Source of the DNA: JAAOIF01 sp965217125
GTDB taxonomy: Bacteria; Pseudomonadota; Gammaproteobacteria; PS1; Pseudothioglobaceae
NCBI GenBank assembly: GCA_965217125.1
Contig: OZ244244.1
Span: 1,612,001 to 1,676,000, forward strand
DNA: 64,000 bases
Reading direction: 5' to 3'
How positions within the stretch are numbered: position 1 is the first letter of the stretch; each line of letters starts with the position of its first letter. Below are positions 14,629 to 23,965 of the stretch, piece by piece. The notes beneath the pieces are model-generated. The model was not told the origin of the DNA. It made no database searches and saw nothing but the letters and a program-made list of their open reading frames with translations. Both the position numbers and the translations under genes were made by a program.

Positions 14629-15858
14629 ATGAAAATGATACATCAAAATAGAAGAGAAAAATTACTAAGACAATTAGACGAAGGCGCTTTGGTTATTCTC
14701 AGCACTAATCCACAGCAGTTGCGTAATGGTGATGTGTATTATCCGTTTCGCCCGCATAGTGATTTTTGGTATTTAACCAATTTTACTGAGCCTGAGACGG
14801 TGGCAGTTTTTTCAAAAAAAACTTATACAATTTTCCTTAGAGACAAAGACCCGAGCAAGGAAATTTGGGACGGTGAGCGCTTAGGCGTGCAAAACGCCCG
14901 TGCAGTATTAAAAGCCGACCAAGCCTATTCAATTAGCCAATTAAAAACCATATTGCCGCAATTAATTGATAAAGCAACCAAGTTGTATTACGACCCTAAA
15001 TCTGGTGCTTTAGACGATGATATTAGGCAAATACTGACTAAATCTCGCTATCAATCTTTGCGCGCTTATGTGAGTGAAATGCGTTTGATTAAGGATGCTA
15101 AAGAAATTGCACTGATGCAAAAAGCGGTGGATATTTCAGTAAATGCGCATCAATTAGCCATGCAGCAAACTCGGGCTGGTTTGTTTGAGTTTGAAATCGC
15201 CAGTATTTTTGCTGGACATTTTAAAAAAAATAATGGCGAATATGCTTACTCGCCGATTGTTGCTAACGGTAAAAATGCTTGTGTGTTGCATTATATTAAA
15301 AATAATCAGACTTTGAATGACGGTGATTTATTGCTGATTGATGCGGGCTGTGAAATCGAGGGTTATGCCGCGGATATTACCCGCACTTTTCCAGTAAATG
15401 GCAAATTCAGCAAAGCACAGGCGCAAATTTACCAAATTGTATTAGACGCGCAAATGGCGGCTATTGATGCGATTAAGCCTAATCAAAATGTTGCTAAACC
15501 TCACCAAATTGCCACTAAAATTATTAAACAAGGTTTAATCAAATTAGGCATTTTGCCGAGTGCTGGCAAGCTATCACAATTTTATATGCACGGCACAACT
15601 CATTGGTTAGGGATGGATGTGCATGATGTGGGTGAATACAAACAAAACGGGCAAAATCGTCAATTTAAGCCGGGCATGGTGACTACGGTAGAACCCGGTA
15701 TTTACATTCCTAAGGATGATAAAATTAACCCAATTTATTGGAATATTGGCATTCGTATTGAAGATGATGTTGTAATTACAGAAACTGGCAATACGGTATT
15801 GAGTAAATCACTGGTAAAAACTATTGATGAAATTGAAAATTTAATGGATAAAAAATGA
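14629..15858 (+). CDS. pepP: Xaa-Pro aminopeptidase (aminopeptidase P)
   Basis: Cytoplasmic metallopeptidase that removes an N-terminal residue preceding proline. The N-terminal domain has the PFRPHSDFWYLT motif. The pita-bread C-terminal domain has metal ligands in LIDAGCEIEGYAADITRTFP, HGTTHWLGMDVHDVG, VEPGIYIP and the final Glu in GIRIEDDV. The 409 residues are slightly short of enterobacterial PepP. Its stop overlaps the trpD start by 4 bp (ATGA), so the two are translationally coupled, although unrelated in function. Confidence 0.95.
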   Translation: MKMIHQNRREKLLRQLDEGALVILSTNPQQLRNGDVYYPFRPHSDFWYLTNFTEPETVAVFSKKTYTIFLRDKDPSKEIWDGERLGVQNARAVLKADQAYSISQLKTILPQLIDKATKLYYDPKSGALDDDIRQILTKSRYQSLRAYVSEMRLIKDAKEIALMQKAVDISVNAHQLAMQQTRAGLFEFEIASIFAGHFKKNNGEYAYSPIVANGKNACVLHYIKNNQTLNDGDLLLIDAGCEIEGYAADITRTFPVNGKFSKAQAQIYQIVLDAQMAAIDAIKPNQNVAKPHQIATKIIKQGLIKLGILPSAGKLSQFYMHGTTHWLGMDVHDVGEYKQNGQNRQFKPGMVTTVEPGIYIPKDDKINPIYWNIGIRIEDDVVITETGNTVLSKSLVKTIDEIENLMDKK

Positions 15859-16874
15859 ACATACAAGAGGCGATTAAAGCAGTTATTGCACAACAAGATT
15901 TAAGCGAAAATCAAATGCGTGCGGTGATGAGCGATATTATGATTGGCAAAACCACTGATGCACAAATTGGTGGATTTTTAGTAGGATTATCGATAAAAGG
16001 GGAAACCGTTGAAGAAATCACAGCAGCGGCTAAAGTTATGCGCTCATTAGCAACAGAGGTGCAAATTCATCACCCAAAACACTTGGTAGATACCTGCGGC
16101 ACTGGCGGCGATGGATTAAGTTTATTTAATATTTCAACCGCCTGTGCTTTTGTTGTAGCCGCGGCTGGTGGGCAAGTCGCCAAACATGGTAATCGCTCTA
16201 TTTCTTCCAAATCTGGTAGCGCTGATGTGTTAAAAGCTGCTGGTGTAAATTTGGATATAAGCCCTGAGAATATTAGTAGGTGCGTTAAAAAAATTGGCAT
16301 TGGATTTATGTTTGCACCCGCACATCACTCAGCGATGAAACACGCCATTAACGCACGCAAGGACTTATCAGTTCGGACTATTTTTAATGTATTAGGACCT
16401 CTGACTAACCCAGCAAAAGCCCCGCATCAGCTTATGGGGGTATATGATAAAGCCTTAGTAGAGCCGATTGCTAATGTGCTTAAAAGCTTGGAATCTAAGC
16501 ATGCAATGGTGGTGCATTCTAAAGATGGGTTGGATGAAATATCAATTGCGGATGATACTTTTGTGGCTGAATTAAAAAATGGCGAAGTCAGCACTTACAG
16601 CATTAACCCTGTTGATTTTGGATTACCTTTGGGCAACCTTAATGAGATTAAAGCCAACGATGCTGAGAGTTCGTTAATACTGATTCAACAAGCGTTAGAT
16701 GGCAAAGATGGTGCTGCTAAAAATATCATTGCCATAAATGCGGGCGCTGCCATTTATGTATCAGGCATTGCTAATTCTTTGCAAGCAGGCATTGACCGTG
16801 CTATTGAAATTTTAGACAGTGGCGCTGCACGCCAAAAACTTGATGATTTAGTGCGCGAATCAACTGGCTGTTAA
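15855..16874 (+). CDS. trpD: Anthranilate phosphoribosyltransferase
   Basis: Second step of tryptophan synthesis, joining anthranilate to PRPP. The 339 residues have the PRPP-binding VDTCGTGGDG motif (about 76-85), NRSISSKSGSADVL and KHAINARKDLSVRTIFN with RTIFN/LGPLTNP. No other trp genes are nearby; the gene overlaps pepP by 4 bp and is followed by orn 14 bp later. Confidence 0.97.
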   Translation: MNIQEAIKAVIAQQDLSENQMRAVMSDIMIGKTTDAQIGGFLVGLSIKGETVEEITAAAKVMRSLATEVQIHHPKHLVDTCGTGGDGLSLFNISTACAFVVAAAGGQVAKHGNRSISSKSGSADVLKAAGVNLDISPENISRCVKKIGIGFMFAPAHHSAMKHAINARKDLSVRTIFNVLGPLTNPAKAPHQLMGVYDKALVEPIANVLKSLESKHAMVVHSKDGLDEISIADDTFVAELKNGEVSTYSINPVDFGLPLGNLNEIKANDAESSLILIQQALDGKDGAAKNIIAINAGAAIYVSGIANSLQAGIDRAIEILDSGAARQKLDDLVRESTGC

Positions 16875-16888
16875 TATCGGAGAGTTTT

Positions 16889-17431
16889 ATGGACAAACAG
16901 ACAAACCTAATTTGGATTGATTTAGAAATGACCGGGTTAGCGCCTGAAAAAGATGTCATTATTGAAATTGCAACTGTGGTTACCGATAAAAACCTCAATG
17001 TGTTGGCAGAAGGTCCTGCACTTGCCATTCATCAAAGCGAGGAACTTTTGACGGAAATGGATGAATGGAATACGGAACACCATACCAATTCTGGCTTGGT
17101 TCAGCGCGTTAAAAACAGCAATATTTCCACCAAACAGGCTGAAATTCAAACCCTAAATTTTCTCAAACAATACCTCAATCCGCATGTTTCGCCGATGTGT
17201 GGCAATACTATTTGTCAAGACCGTAGATTTTTATACAACTATATGCCCGCGTTGGAGCGATTTTTTCACTATCGCCATATTGATGTATCCACACTCAAAG
17301 AGTTAGCAATACGCTGGAAGCCTGATGCAAAAATGGAATTTGAGAAAGATTCTGCCCATTTAGCACTTTCAGACATTTATGATTCAATCGATGAGTTGAA
17401 GCATTATCGAGAAGTGTTTATTAAAATTTAG
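16889..17431 (+). CDS. orn: Oligoribonuclease
   Basis: 3'-5' exoribonuclease that degrades 2-5 nt RNA fragments and pGpG. The 180-residue DEDDh fold is complete: WIDLEMTGL (D, E), CQDRRFLYNYMP (D) and the C-terminal HLALSDIYDSIDEL (H, D). A GGAGAG ribosome-binding site precedes the ATG. It is the last gene before the foreign-looking two-gene module at 17.5 kb. Confidence 0.97.
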   Translation: MDKQTNLIWIDLEMTGLAPEKDVIIEIATVVTDKNLNVLAEGPALAIHQSEELLTEMDEWNTEHHTNSGLVQRVKNSNISTKQAEIQTLNFLKQYLNPHVSPMCGNTICQDRRFLYNYMPALERFFHYRHIDVSTLKELAIRWKPDAKMEFEKDSAHLALSDIYDSIDELKHYREVFIKI

Positions 17432-17466
17432 TTTTTTTGGTATAATTTAGTTTTTTTTGGTATAAT
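17431..17466 (+). promoter_or_regulatory. Tandem -10 promoter repeat
   Basis: Two copies of TTTAGTTTTTTTGGTATAAT-like sequence with 20 bp period give TATAAT boxes at 17441-17446 and 17461-17466. They lie upstream of the 64-residue gene and probably drive that module. No strong -35 is visible. Confidence 0.6.
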
Positions 17467-17510
17467 TAGCGTTTTTTAATTTAAAATTTACAACAATTTA
17501 AGAGGATAAA

Positions 17511-17705
17511 ATGAACCAACCCAGCAAACAAAGCATTAAATTTGCACAAGAATCTGCTGCAAGAATCGACAATATTAAAATAGAGGCAGAGCCAAAATTT
17601 TATTTTGATATAGACAGCAAAGGCTCAAATTCAATTGATGAAGAATTTCTTGTTTCTTTAGAGAAAGGCGAACACTTAAACGATAACTTCCTATCAATTA
17701 AGTAG
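17511..17705 (+). CDS. Small acidic protein, first gene of an unknown pair
   Basis: A 64-residue acidic protein (MNQPSKQSIKFAQESAARID onward) preceded by AAGAGGAT. It has no membrane segment or recognised motif. It lies 12 bp upstream of the 176-residue gene. The size and order resemble small antitoxin- or immunity-type proteins preceding a larger partner, but that is only an analogy. Confidence 0.6.
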   Translation: MNQPSKQSIKFAQESAARIDNIKIEAEPKFYFDIDSKGSNSIDEEFLVSLEKGEHLNDNFLSIK

Positions 17706-17717
17706 TGTGCTTTTTTT

Positions 17718-18248
17718 ATGTCTGACCCAATAACAACAATATATAAACCTCACTACAAAAGAATTTTAAAAGTATTTGTCAATACTTTACCTTACGCCTA
17801 TAAAGGTTATACAGAAATTACAGGCATTCAACACAATTCAACTATATTACAAAGTATTCAATCTGATTTTGAAAACTGTATCGGTTTTTATTCAGAAGAA
17901 ATATTTATTGCAACTTCCTACAAAATCAACACTTACTTAAATGATTTTTCAGTGATGCCCAAAGGCTCGATTGACGAATTCAAAATTATCTTCTTTTTAG
18001 CAAAAACTTTGTCTGTCTTCTTGGAAAGAGATGGTTTAAAAACTGCATCAAGAATAGTTCTTTCAACTATGATTGGCATTCTTGACGAAAAACTTACATT
18101 AGTTAATGCCAAACGCACCAAGCTCACAGAACAAACAATCAACTTAATACGAGATGGGATTTTGTTCCAAAAAACTGGCGAAGTGGGTTTGTATTTAACC
18201 TATAAATGCCTTTACAACTACGCAAAAGAAAATCAAAAAGCAGCCTAA
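17718..18248 (+). CDS. Unknown 176-residue protein, second gene of pair
   Basis: A 176-residue, mostly helical soluble protein that I do not recognise (FVNTLPYAYKGYTEITGIQH near the start; SRIVLSTMIGILDEKLTLVN in the middle). It has no signal peptide and no catalytic motif that I can name. With the 64-residue gene and the tandem promoter it forms a self-contained module between orn and ispE. Its stop codon is only 1 nt upstream of the first codon I assign to ispE, and the module seems to have replaced the ispE start codon. Confidence 0.6.
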   Translation: MSDPITTIYKPHYKRILKVFVNTLPYAYKGYTEITGIQHNSTILQSIQSDFENCIGFYSEEIFIATSYKINTYLNDFSVMPKGSIDEFKIIFFLAKTLSVFLERDGLKTASRIVLSTMIGILDEKLTLVNAKRTKLTEQTINLIRDGILFQKTGEVGLYLTYKCLYNYAKENQKAA

Positions 18249-18249
18249 A

Positions 18250-19101
18250 ATCTGGCTTGCGCCGGCAAAAATCAATCTATTTTTGCATATAAACGCTAAA
18301 CGGGCGGATGGCTACCATGAGTTACAAACTATTTTTCAGTTGCTGGATTATTACGATGAGTTGAGTTTTGAATTACGCAAGGATGGCGTTATCCAGCGTG
18401 TGCGTGGTAACGATGCAATAGCACCAGCAAATGACCTGATTATTAAAGCGGCACAAGCATTACAAAAAGCAACCGGCACAAGTCTTGGTGCTGATATTTC
18501 AGTGCTTAAAAATATCCCTGCTGGTGGCGGTCTGGGCGGTGGCAGCTCAAATGCAGCTACTACACTGATTGCCTTAAACCACTTATGGGGCAAGCAATAC
18601 TCACAGCAACAATTAGCAGAAATAGGCTTAACATTAGGTGCGGATGTGCCTATTTTTATTGGCGGACACAGCGCTTGGTCCGAAGGTGTGGGCGAGATAC
18701 TAACGCCAATAACACTGCCAGAACACTATTTTTTAGTGGTTTCTATCAACCAACATATTTCAACCAGACAAATTTTCTCGCACAAAGCATTGACAATGAC
18801 ACCACGCATAGGGAAAATGTCGGACTTCTCAGAGTTGATTGATACGCATAACGATTGCCTTGTGGCGGCGGTAGAATTGGAAAGCGGGATTTTAGAAGCA
18901 CTAAAGCATTTAGAATTATCAGGCAATCATCTACATCGGGCAAGAATGACAGGTACAGGTAGTTGTGTTTTTGCAGAATTTAAACATGAGAAAGATGCGC
19001 TGGCAGCATCGAAAAAAGTGCCAAAAAAATGGATGAGTTTTGTCGCCAAAGCGATTAACACTTCTCCGAGTTTTGTCCAGCCTGATGGCAGGACATCTTA
19101 A
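18250..19101 (+). CDS. ispE: 4-diphosphocytidyl-2-C-methyl-D-erythritol kinase
   Basis: GHMP kinase of the MEP isoprenoid pathway. The essential N-terminal strand (IWLAPAKINLFLHINAKRAD) and the ATP-binding GGGLGGGSSNAATTL are present. The frame is open from 18199 but contains no ATG, GTG or TTG before the TTG at 18283, which lies after the conserved PAKINLF motif and would remove it. I start it at the ATC at 18250, where homologues begin, but the real initiation codon is unclear. The upstream module probably overwrote the ATG. Expression may depend on reinitiation after the stop at 18246-18248. A tRNA-Gln follows directly. Confidence 0.85.
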   Translation: MWLAPAKINLFLHINAKRADGYHELQTIFQLLDYYDELSFELRKDGVIQRVRGNDAIAPANDLIIKAAQALQKATGTSLGADISVLKNIPAGGGLGGGSSNAATTLIALNHLWGKQYSQQQLAEIGLTLGADVPIFIGGHSAWSEGVGEILTPITLPEHYFLVVSINQHISTRQIFSHKALTMTPRIGKMSDFSELIDTHNDCLVAAVELESGILEALKHLELSGNHLHRARMTGTGSCVFAEFKHEKDALAASKKVPKKWMSFVAKAINTSPSFVQPDGRTS

Positions 19102-19102
19102 T

Positions 19103-19177
19103 TGGGCTGTAGCCAAGCGGTAAGGCAACGGGTTTTGATCCCGTCATGCGCAGGTTCAAATCCTGCCAGCCCAGCCA
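19103..19177 (+). tRNA. tRNA-Gln (UUG)
   Basis: A full cloverleaf with acceptor stem TGGGCTG/CAGCCCA, anticodon loop TTTTGAT (anticodon TTG), GGTTCAAATC T-loop and an encoded CCA end. It starts 1 nt after the ispE stop codon. Confidence 0.95.
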
Positions 19178-19312
19178 AAATTTTGTTTTTCAGCGGCGTC
19201 TTTTTTCATTGTGCTGCGTTGAATTTCTAAAATGTTCTGTCATTTAAAACTCACTAAACTTGCTGAAAAATAAAAATAAAAAATACTTATAAAAATATTC
19301 ATTTTTAGTGCG

Positions 19313-19318
19313 TATAAT
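19313..19318 (+). promoter_or_regulatory. Probable prs promoter -10 box
   Basis: TATAAT in the context AGTGCGTATAATTG, about 30 nt upstream of the prs ATG. The surrounding 70 bp are strongly A/T rich. No clear -35. Confidence 0.5.
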
Positions 19319-19348
19319 TGACCATTAAATTACCACTGGCTGACCTTT

Positions 19349-20311
19349 ATGTCTCTTGACAAAATTAAAATTTTTAGCGGTAACGCCAATCCTGAGCTTT
19401 CTGGCGAAATAATTTCTCAACTCAATGTCATACAAGGCAGGGCGTTGGTTAGTCAATTTAGTGATGCAGAATCACAGGTTGAAATTTTAGAAAATGTACG
19501 CGGCTGTGATGTTTTTATTATCCAACCAACTTGCGGGCCTTCACCAGCTGAAACATTGATGGAATTGTTAGTGATGACTGATGCACTAAAACGCTCGTCT
19601 GCCGCTCGAATTACTGCTGTTGTCCCCTACTTTGGTTATTCACGACAAGACCGCCGCTCACGCTTAACCCGTGTGCCAATTACCGCAAAACTTGCGGCTA
19701 AAATAGTTGAAGCAGCAGGAGTTGATCGCATTTTAACAGTTGATTTGCATGCTGACCAAATTCAAGGATTTTTCAACATTCCAATTGACAATATTTATGC
19801 ACAACCAGTATTAATCGAAGATATTTTGTCAAAAAATTATAATGATGTTGTTATTGTTTCACCCGATGTAGGCGGTGTAGTGCGTGCACGCGCTGCTGCT
19901 AAACGCATCAATGATGCAGATTTGGTGATTATTGATAAACGCCGCCCCGTCCCGAATATGGTTAAAATCATCAATGTGATTGGCGATGTGCAAGGTCGCA
20001 CTTGTATCCTAATTGATGATATGGTTGATACTGCTGAAACTTTATGCCAAGCAGCCAGTATTCTCAAAGAGAAAGGTGCAAAAAAAGTGGTGGCTTATGC
20101 AACCCATGCGGTTCTATCTGGCAGTGCCATTAAAAATATTAATAATTCTGAGTTGGACGAGTTGGTAACTACCAATACCATTCCTTTATTTGCAAGTGCA
20201 GTTAATTGTGCCAAAATTAGACAAATATCTATTGCGCCAACACTCGCAGAAGTTATAAAACGCATTAGTGAAGAAAAATCGATTAGCACAATTTTTACCG
20301 ACACTCAATAG
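19349..20311 (+). CDS. prs: Ribose-phosphate pyrophosphokinase
   Basis: Makes PRPP from ribose-5-phosphate and ATP; PRPP feeds trpD and nadC, both in this window, as well as nucleotide synthesis. The 320 residues have the catalytic flexible loop (FGYSRQDRRSRLTRVPI, about 95-111), VDLHADQIQGFF and the PRPP-binding CILIDDMVDTAETL loop. This starts with ATG and MSLDKIKIFSGNANP, a normal family N-terminus. Confidence 0.97.
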   Translation: MSLDKIKIFSGNANPELSGEIISQLNVIQGRALVSQFSDAESQVEILENVRGCDVFIIQPTCGPSPAETLMELLVMTDALKRSSAARITAVVPYFGYSRQDRRSRLTRVPITAKLAAKIVEAAGVDRILTVDLHADQIQGFFNIPIDNIYAQPVLIEDILSKNYNDVVIVSPDVGGVVRARAAAKRINDADLVIIDKRRPVPNMVKIINVIGDVQGRTCILIDDMVDTAETLCQAASILKEKGAKKVVAYATHAVLSGSAIKNINNSELDELVTTNTIPLFASAVNCAKIRQISIAPTLAEVIKRISEEKSISTIFTDTQ

Positions 20312-20356
20312 CCGACTATGCTCACCTGAAGCGATGCTTTTCAAAGTAAAAACTTA

Positions 20357-20364
20357 TGTATAAT
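20357..20364 (+). promoter_or_regulatory. Probable rpoD promoter (extended -10)
   Basis: TGTATAAT, an extended -10 box, lies about 40 nt upstream of the rpoD start codon, with only a weak -35 match before it. Confidence 0.5.
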
Positions 20365-20405
20365 GCTTTGTTTAAATTGCCACATGCTCATTAAAAAATA
20401 AGCTT

Positions 20406-22217
20406 ATGAAAACTACAACTAAAGAACACAAACAAGCACTACAACAACTCATTATGCTTGGCAAAGAAAAAGGCTACCTGACCTATTCTGAGCTTAACGA
20501 TTTATTGCCGAAAGACTTACTCACACAAGAACAAATTGAGCCGATTGTTACCATTTTGGAAGAGCTCAATATTGTGGTTTCTGATACCGTGCCAGATGCT
20601 GATACTTTAGTCGTTGAATCAGGGGCTAAAGCACAATCAACCTCAGCTGAGGTCGCGATTGCTGCACTGGCTGCACTTGATTCAGAATTTGGCAGAACCA
20701 CAGACCCTGTGCGTATGTATATGCGTGAAATGGGTGTGGTTAATCTGTTAGAACAAGAAGACGAAGTTCGCATTGCCAAAGAAATTGAAGCCGGTGTATT
20801 TGAAATTATGCAGGCAATTACTTTGTATCCATCAATTACCGAATTTTTCTTTAAAGCCCATACACGCCTTGAAGAAGGCAAATGCAAGATGACCGATGTA
20901 ATTATTGGCTATCAAGGCGATGCACAAGACTTTGAAAAGAAAAAAGCCGCTTTTGATGCTGGCGAATTTGACGATGACGAGGAATACGAAGACATGGAAG
21001 AAATGGAATACACCGGCCCAGACGAAGCCAAAGTATATCATCGTTTTGACGCTGTTTTACAATGCTCTAAGAATTACAAAAAAATCAATGAAAAACACGG
21101 CTTCCGTGATAAAAAAACCATCGCTATGCGTAAAAAGTTGTCAGTTAGTTTGTCAGATTTACGCCTAGCACCAAAATTGGTAATTACGATGATGGAAATT
21201 ATCTATGAACAAGTCGAACAGGTTAAAAAACAAGAAAAAATAATTCAAAATACTTGTCTTTATGCTGGTATGGATAGATTACAATTTTTTAAATTATTTA
21301 GCAATAATGAAACCAACTTTGACTGGTTAAAAAATGCCGAGTTAGACAAAGAAGTTACCCAGGCATTGGAAAAAAACAAAGATGAAATTTATTATGCACA
21401 AAAAAATCTACTTACATACGAAGAGCAAATGCAGCTCACAATCGCAGAATTAAAGGCGCTGAATAAGGCCTATCTGCGTGGTGATCGCCGTGCCAAAAAA
21501 GCCAAATCACAAATGATTGAAGCCAACTTGCGTCTGGTTATTTCCATTGCCAAAAAATACGCCAATCGTGGCTTACAATTCTTAGACCTGATTCAAGAAG
21601 GCAATGTCGGCTTAATGAAAGCGGTTGATAAGTTTGAATATCGCCGTGGTTATAAATTCTCCACTTATGCCACTTGGTGGATTCGTCAAGCAATTACCCG
21701 CTCTATTGCTGATCAGGCGCGCACCATCCGTATTCCAGTACATATGATTGAAACTATTAATAAACTCAACCGTGTGCGCCGTCAATTATTACAAAAATTT
21801 GGTCGTGAAGCAACTCCAGAAGAATTAGCAACTGAGATGGAGTTGCCAGAATACAAAATTGCTAAGATTCTAAAAATTGCCAAAGAACCATTATCAATGG
21901 AAACTCCGGTAGGTGACGATGAGGACTCTAATATTGGTGATTTTATCGAAGATATCAGTCTATCTTCACCGGTAGAAATTGCCACCAATAAAAGTTTGAA
22001 AGAAACCACCAGTAGTTTACTTGCCAACCTTCCCCCTAGAGAGGCAAAGGTGTTAAAAATGCGTTTTGGTATTGATATGAATACTGACCATACCTTAGAA
22101 GAAGTGGGTCGTCAGTTTGATGTAACGCGTGAGCGTATTCGCCAGATAGAAGCAAAAGCATTGCGTAAATTACGCCATCCATCCAGAGCACATAAGCTTT
22201 CAAGTTTCTTAGAATAA
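20406..22217 (+). CDS. rpoD: RNA polymerase primary sigma factor (sigma-70)
   Basis: Housekeeping sigma factor of 603 residues. Region 1.1 is at the N-terminus; region 1.2 has DPVRMYMREMGVVNLLEQED. An acidic spacer (EFDDDEEYEDMEEMEYTG) follows. Regions 2.1-2.4 read RLVISIAKKYANRGLQFLDL and YKFSTYATWWIRQAITRSIA, region 3 follows, and region 4.2 ends in the helix-turn-helix EEVGRQFDVTRERIRQIEAK. Length and domain order match other gammaproteobacteria. A tRNA-Ile2 follows. Confidence 0.98.
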   Translation: MKTTTKEHKQALQQLIMLGKEKGYLTYSELNDLLPKDLLTQEQIEPIVTILEELNIVVSDTVPDADTLVVESGAKAQSTSAEVAIAALAALDSEFGRTTDPVRMYMREMGVVNLLEQEDEVRIAKEIEAGVFEIMQAITLYPSITEFFFKAHTRLEEGKCKMTDVIIGYQGDAQDFEKKKAAFDAGEFDDDEEYEDMEEMEYTGPDEAKVYHRFDAVLQCSKNYKKINEKHGFRDKKTIAMRKKLSVSLSDLRLAPKLVITMMEIIYEQVEQVKKQEKIIQNTCLYAGMDRLQFFKLFSNNETNFDWLKNAELDKEVTQALEKNKDEIYYAQKNLLTYEEQMQLTIAELKALNKAYLRGDRRAKKAKSQMIEANLRLVISIAKKYANRGLQFLDLIQEGNVGLMKAVDKFEYRRGYKFSTYATWWIRQAITRSIADQARTIRIPVHMIETINKLNRVRRQLLQKFGREATPEELATEMELPEYKIAKILKIAKEPLSMETPVGDDEDSNIGDFIEDISLSSPVEIATNKSLKETTSSLLANLPPREAKVLKMRFGIDMNTDHTLEEVGRQFDVTRERIRQIEAKALRKLRHPSRAHKLSSFLE

Positions 22218-22259
22218 TTTTATCATGCACCATTTCAAGGCAAAAATTTGCTTTTTTTC

Positions 22260-22336
22260 GGGCCTATAGCTCAGCTGGTTAGAGCAATCGACTCATAATC
22301 GATTGGTCCTTGGTTCAAGTCCAAGTAGGCCCACCA
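22260..22336 (+). tRNA. tRNA-Ile2 (CAU, lysidine-modified)
   Basis: Acceptor stem GGGCCTA/TAGGCCC, anticodon loop CTCATAA and encoded CCA. The GACTCATAATCG anticodon arm and GGTTCAAGTCC T-arm match the E. coli ileX type rather than elongator tRNA-Met, so I read the CAT anticodon as lysidine-modified Ile. Elongator Met is the alternative. Confidence 0.85.
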
Positions 22337-22381
22337 TATTGTATAAAACCAAACGCACTGAAAAATGGACGATTAGTTACT

Positions 22382-23152
22382 ATGTTTGATACACTGATAA
22401 TACCACTAATTAAACTCACTACTGATGTGGGTGAGATGATTTTGTCTCTTTACAAAAGTAACATTGAGGTTAAGATTAAAGCAGATCAAACGCCACTCAC
22501 TATCGCCGACCAAACTGCACATCAGCTGATTCTCAAAGGTCTAAAAAAACTCACTCCAGACACGCCTGTTCTGTCCGAAGAGTCTGAAACTATTGCTTTT
22601 GATGAGCGTTCAAACTGGCAAACATACTGGCTGATAGACCCATTAGATGGAACTCGTGACTTTATACAACATACGGGTGAGTTTTGTATTTGCATCGCCT
22701 ATATTAAACACCATAGCCCAATTTTTGGGATGATTTACGCGCCGCTCACTCATACTCATTATTACACTTTGAATGGTAAGACTATCAAACTTCAAAATAA
22801 TGTTGAACAAATTTTACAAACGCGCCGGCCCTCTAATCCACTTAAAATAGTGATTGGGCATAATTCATCCTACAACCAACAATTAAAAAATCATTTAAAA
22901 AAACAAATAGATTATCAACTCACTCGATTAGGTAGCGCCTTAAAATTTTGCGAAATTGCCGAAGGGAATTATGACTATTACCCAAGGTTTGGACCTTGTT
23001 CTGAGTGGGATACTGCTGCTGGAACTGCTATCTTACAAACTGCTGGTGGTTGCGTGGTGGATGAAAATGGTGGCGCACTGCGCTACAATACCAAAGACGA
23101 TTTGCTATCACCGGTATTTTTTGCCTCTGGAGTCGATTCAAACAAATATTAA
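22382..23152 (+). CDS. cysQ: 3'(2'),5'-bisphosphate nucleotidase CysQ
   Basis: Inositol-monophosphatase-fold enzyme that hydrolyses PAP and related nucleotides, linked to sulfate metabolism. The 256 residues from the ATG at 22382 (MFDTLIIPLIKLTTDVGEMI) include KADQTPLTIADQTA, the metal-binding WLIDPLDGTRDFI motif and EWDTAAGTAILQTAGG near the C-terminus. The upstream in-frame extension runs through the tRNA and is not coding. It converges on nadC with a 15 bp overlap. Confidence 0.94.
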   Translation: MFDTLIIPLIKLTTDVGEMILSLYKSNIEVKIKADQTPLTIADQTAHQLILKGLKKLTPDTPVLSEESETIAFDERSNWQTYWLIDPLDGTRDFIQHTGEFCICIAYIKHHSPIFGMIYAPLTHTHYYTLNGKTIKLQNNVEQILQTRRPSNPLKIVIGHNSSYNQQLKNHLKKQIDYQLTRLGSALKFCEIAEGNYDYYPRFGPCSEWDTAAGTAILQTAGGCVVDENGGALRYNTKDDLLSPVFFASGVDSNKY

Positions 23153-23965
23153 AGATAAATCAATGGCTTGGATATTCTTGGTAATGCTGCCGGTCGAAAT
23201 ATAATCAATGCCTGTATCAGCAACCTCAACAATATTATGCTGGTTAATATTACCAGAAGCTTCCAAAGGCAATCTACCATGCGCCAAATCAACCGCACTG
23301 AGCAAATCTTGGGTGCAAAAATTATCGCACAATATACGCGTAATATGATTCATATTAAGTGTTTGCTTTAATTGTCCTAAGTTCTGCACCTCAACAATCA
23401 AAGGTAAGTTTGGATATTTTTGTGTTGCAGTTTGCACTGCATTTGCAATCGAGCCAGCAGCAATAATATGATTCTCTTTAAGCATAACACAATCATACAA
23501 ACCCATACGATGATTAACCCCGCCACCACATTGCACTGCGTATTTTTGTGCCATACGCAACCCTGGAATGGTTTTTCTAGTATCTAATAACTGTGCGTTA
23601 GTGTGTGCAATTTTATCAACCAAATATTTAGTTTGCGTTGCCACGGCGCTGAGCATTTGCAAAAAATTAAGTGCCACTCTTTCAGCGCTGATAATTGCCT
23701 GAGAGCGTCCTGAAAGCGAGCATAATATTTGGTTTTCAACTACGCAATCACCATCTAACACTTGCCAATCAATTTTAATTGTGGCATCCAACTGCAAAAA
23801 TGCCGAATTAAAATAATCAATACCGCAAATAATCGCTGACTGTCTAACAATAACATTGGCAGATACAAGATTATTGTTGAGCAAATCAGCAGAAACATCG
23901 CCCGAACCAAGGTCTTCAGTTAGTGCAGTTTTCACTACGGTTTGTAGGTGGATTTGACTATTCAT
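23138..23965 (-). CDS. nadC: Quinolinate phosphoribosyltransferase (decarboxylating)
   Basis: Converts quinolinate and PRPP to nicotinate mononucleotide in NAD synthesis. Signature segments are EDLGSGDVSADLL, the substrate-binding LDTRKTIPGLRMAQKYAVQC, GGGVNHRMGLYDCVMLKENH and LEASGNINQHNI near the end. The 275 residues are normal length. It overlaps the lpxB stop by 8 bp and is probably translated from the same transcript. Confidence 0.97.
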   Translation of the reverse strand: MNSQIHLQTVVKTALTEDLGSGDVSADLLNNNLVSANVIVRQSAIICGIDYFNSAFLQLDATIKIDWQVLDGDCVVENQILCSLSGRSQAIISAERVALNFLQMLSAVATQTKYLVDKIAHTNAQLLDTRKTIPGLRMAQKYAVQCGGGVNHRMGLYDCVMLKENHIIAAGSIANAVQTATQKYPNLPLIVEVQNLGQLKQTLNMNHITRILCDNFCTQDLLSAVDLAHGRLPLEASGNINQHNIVEVADTGIDYISTGSITKNIQAIDLSLIFV

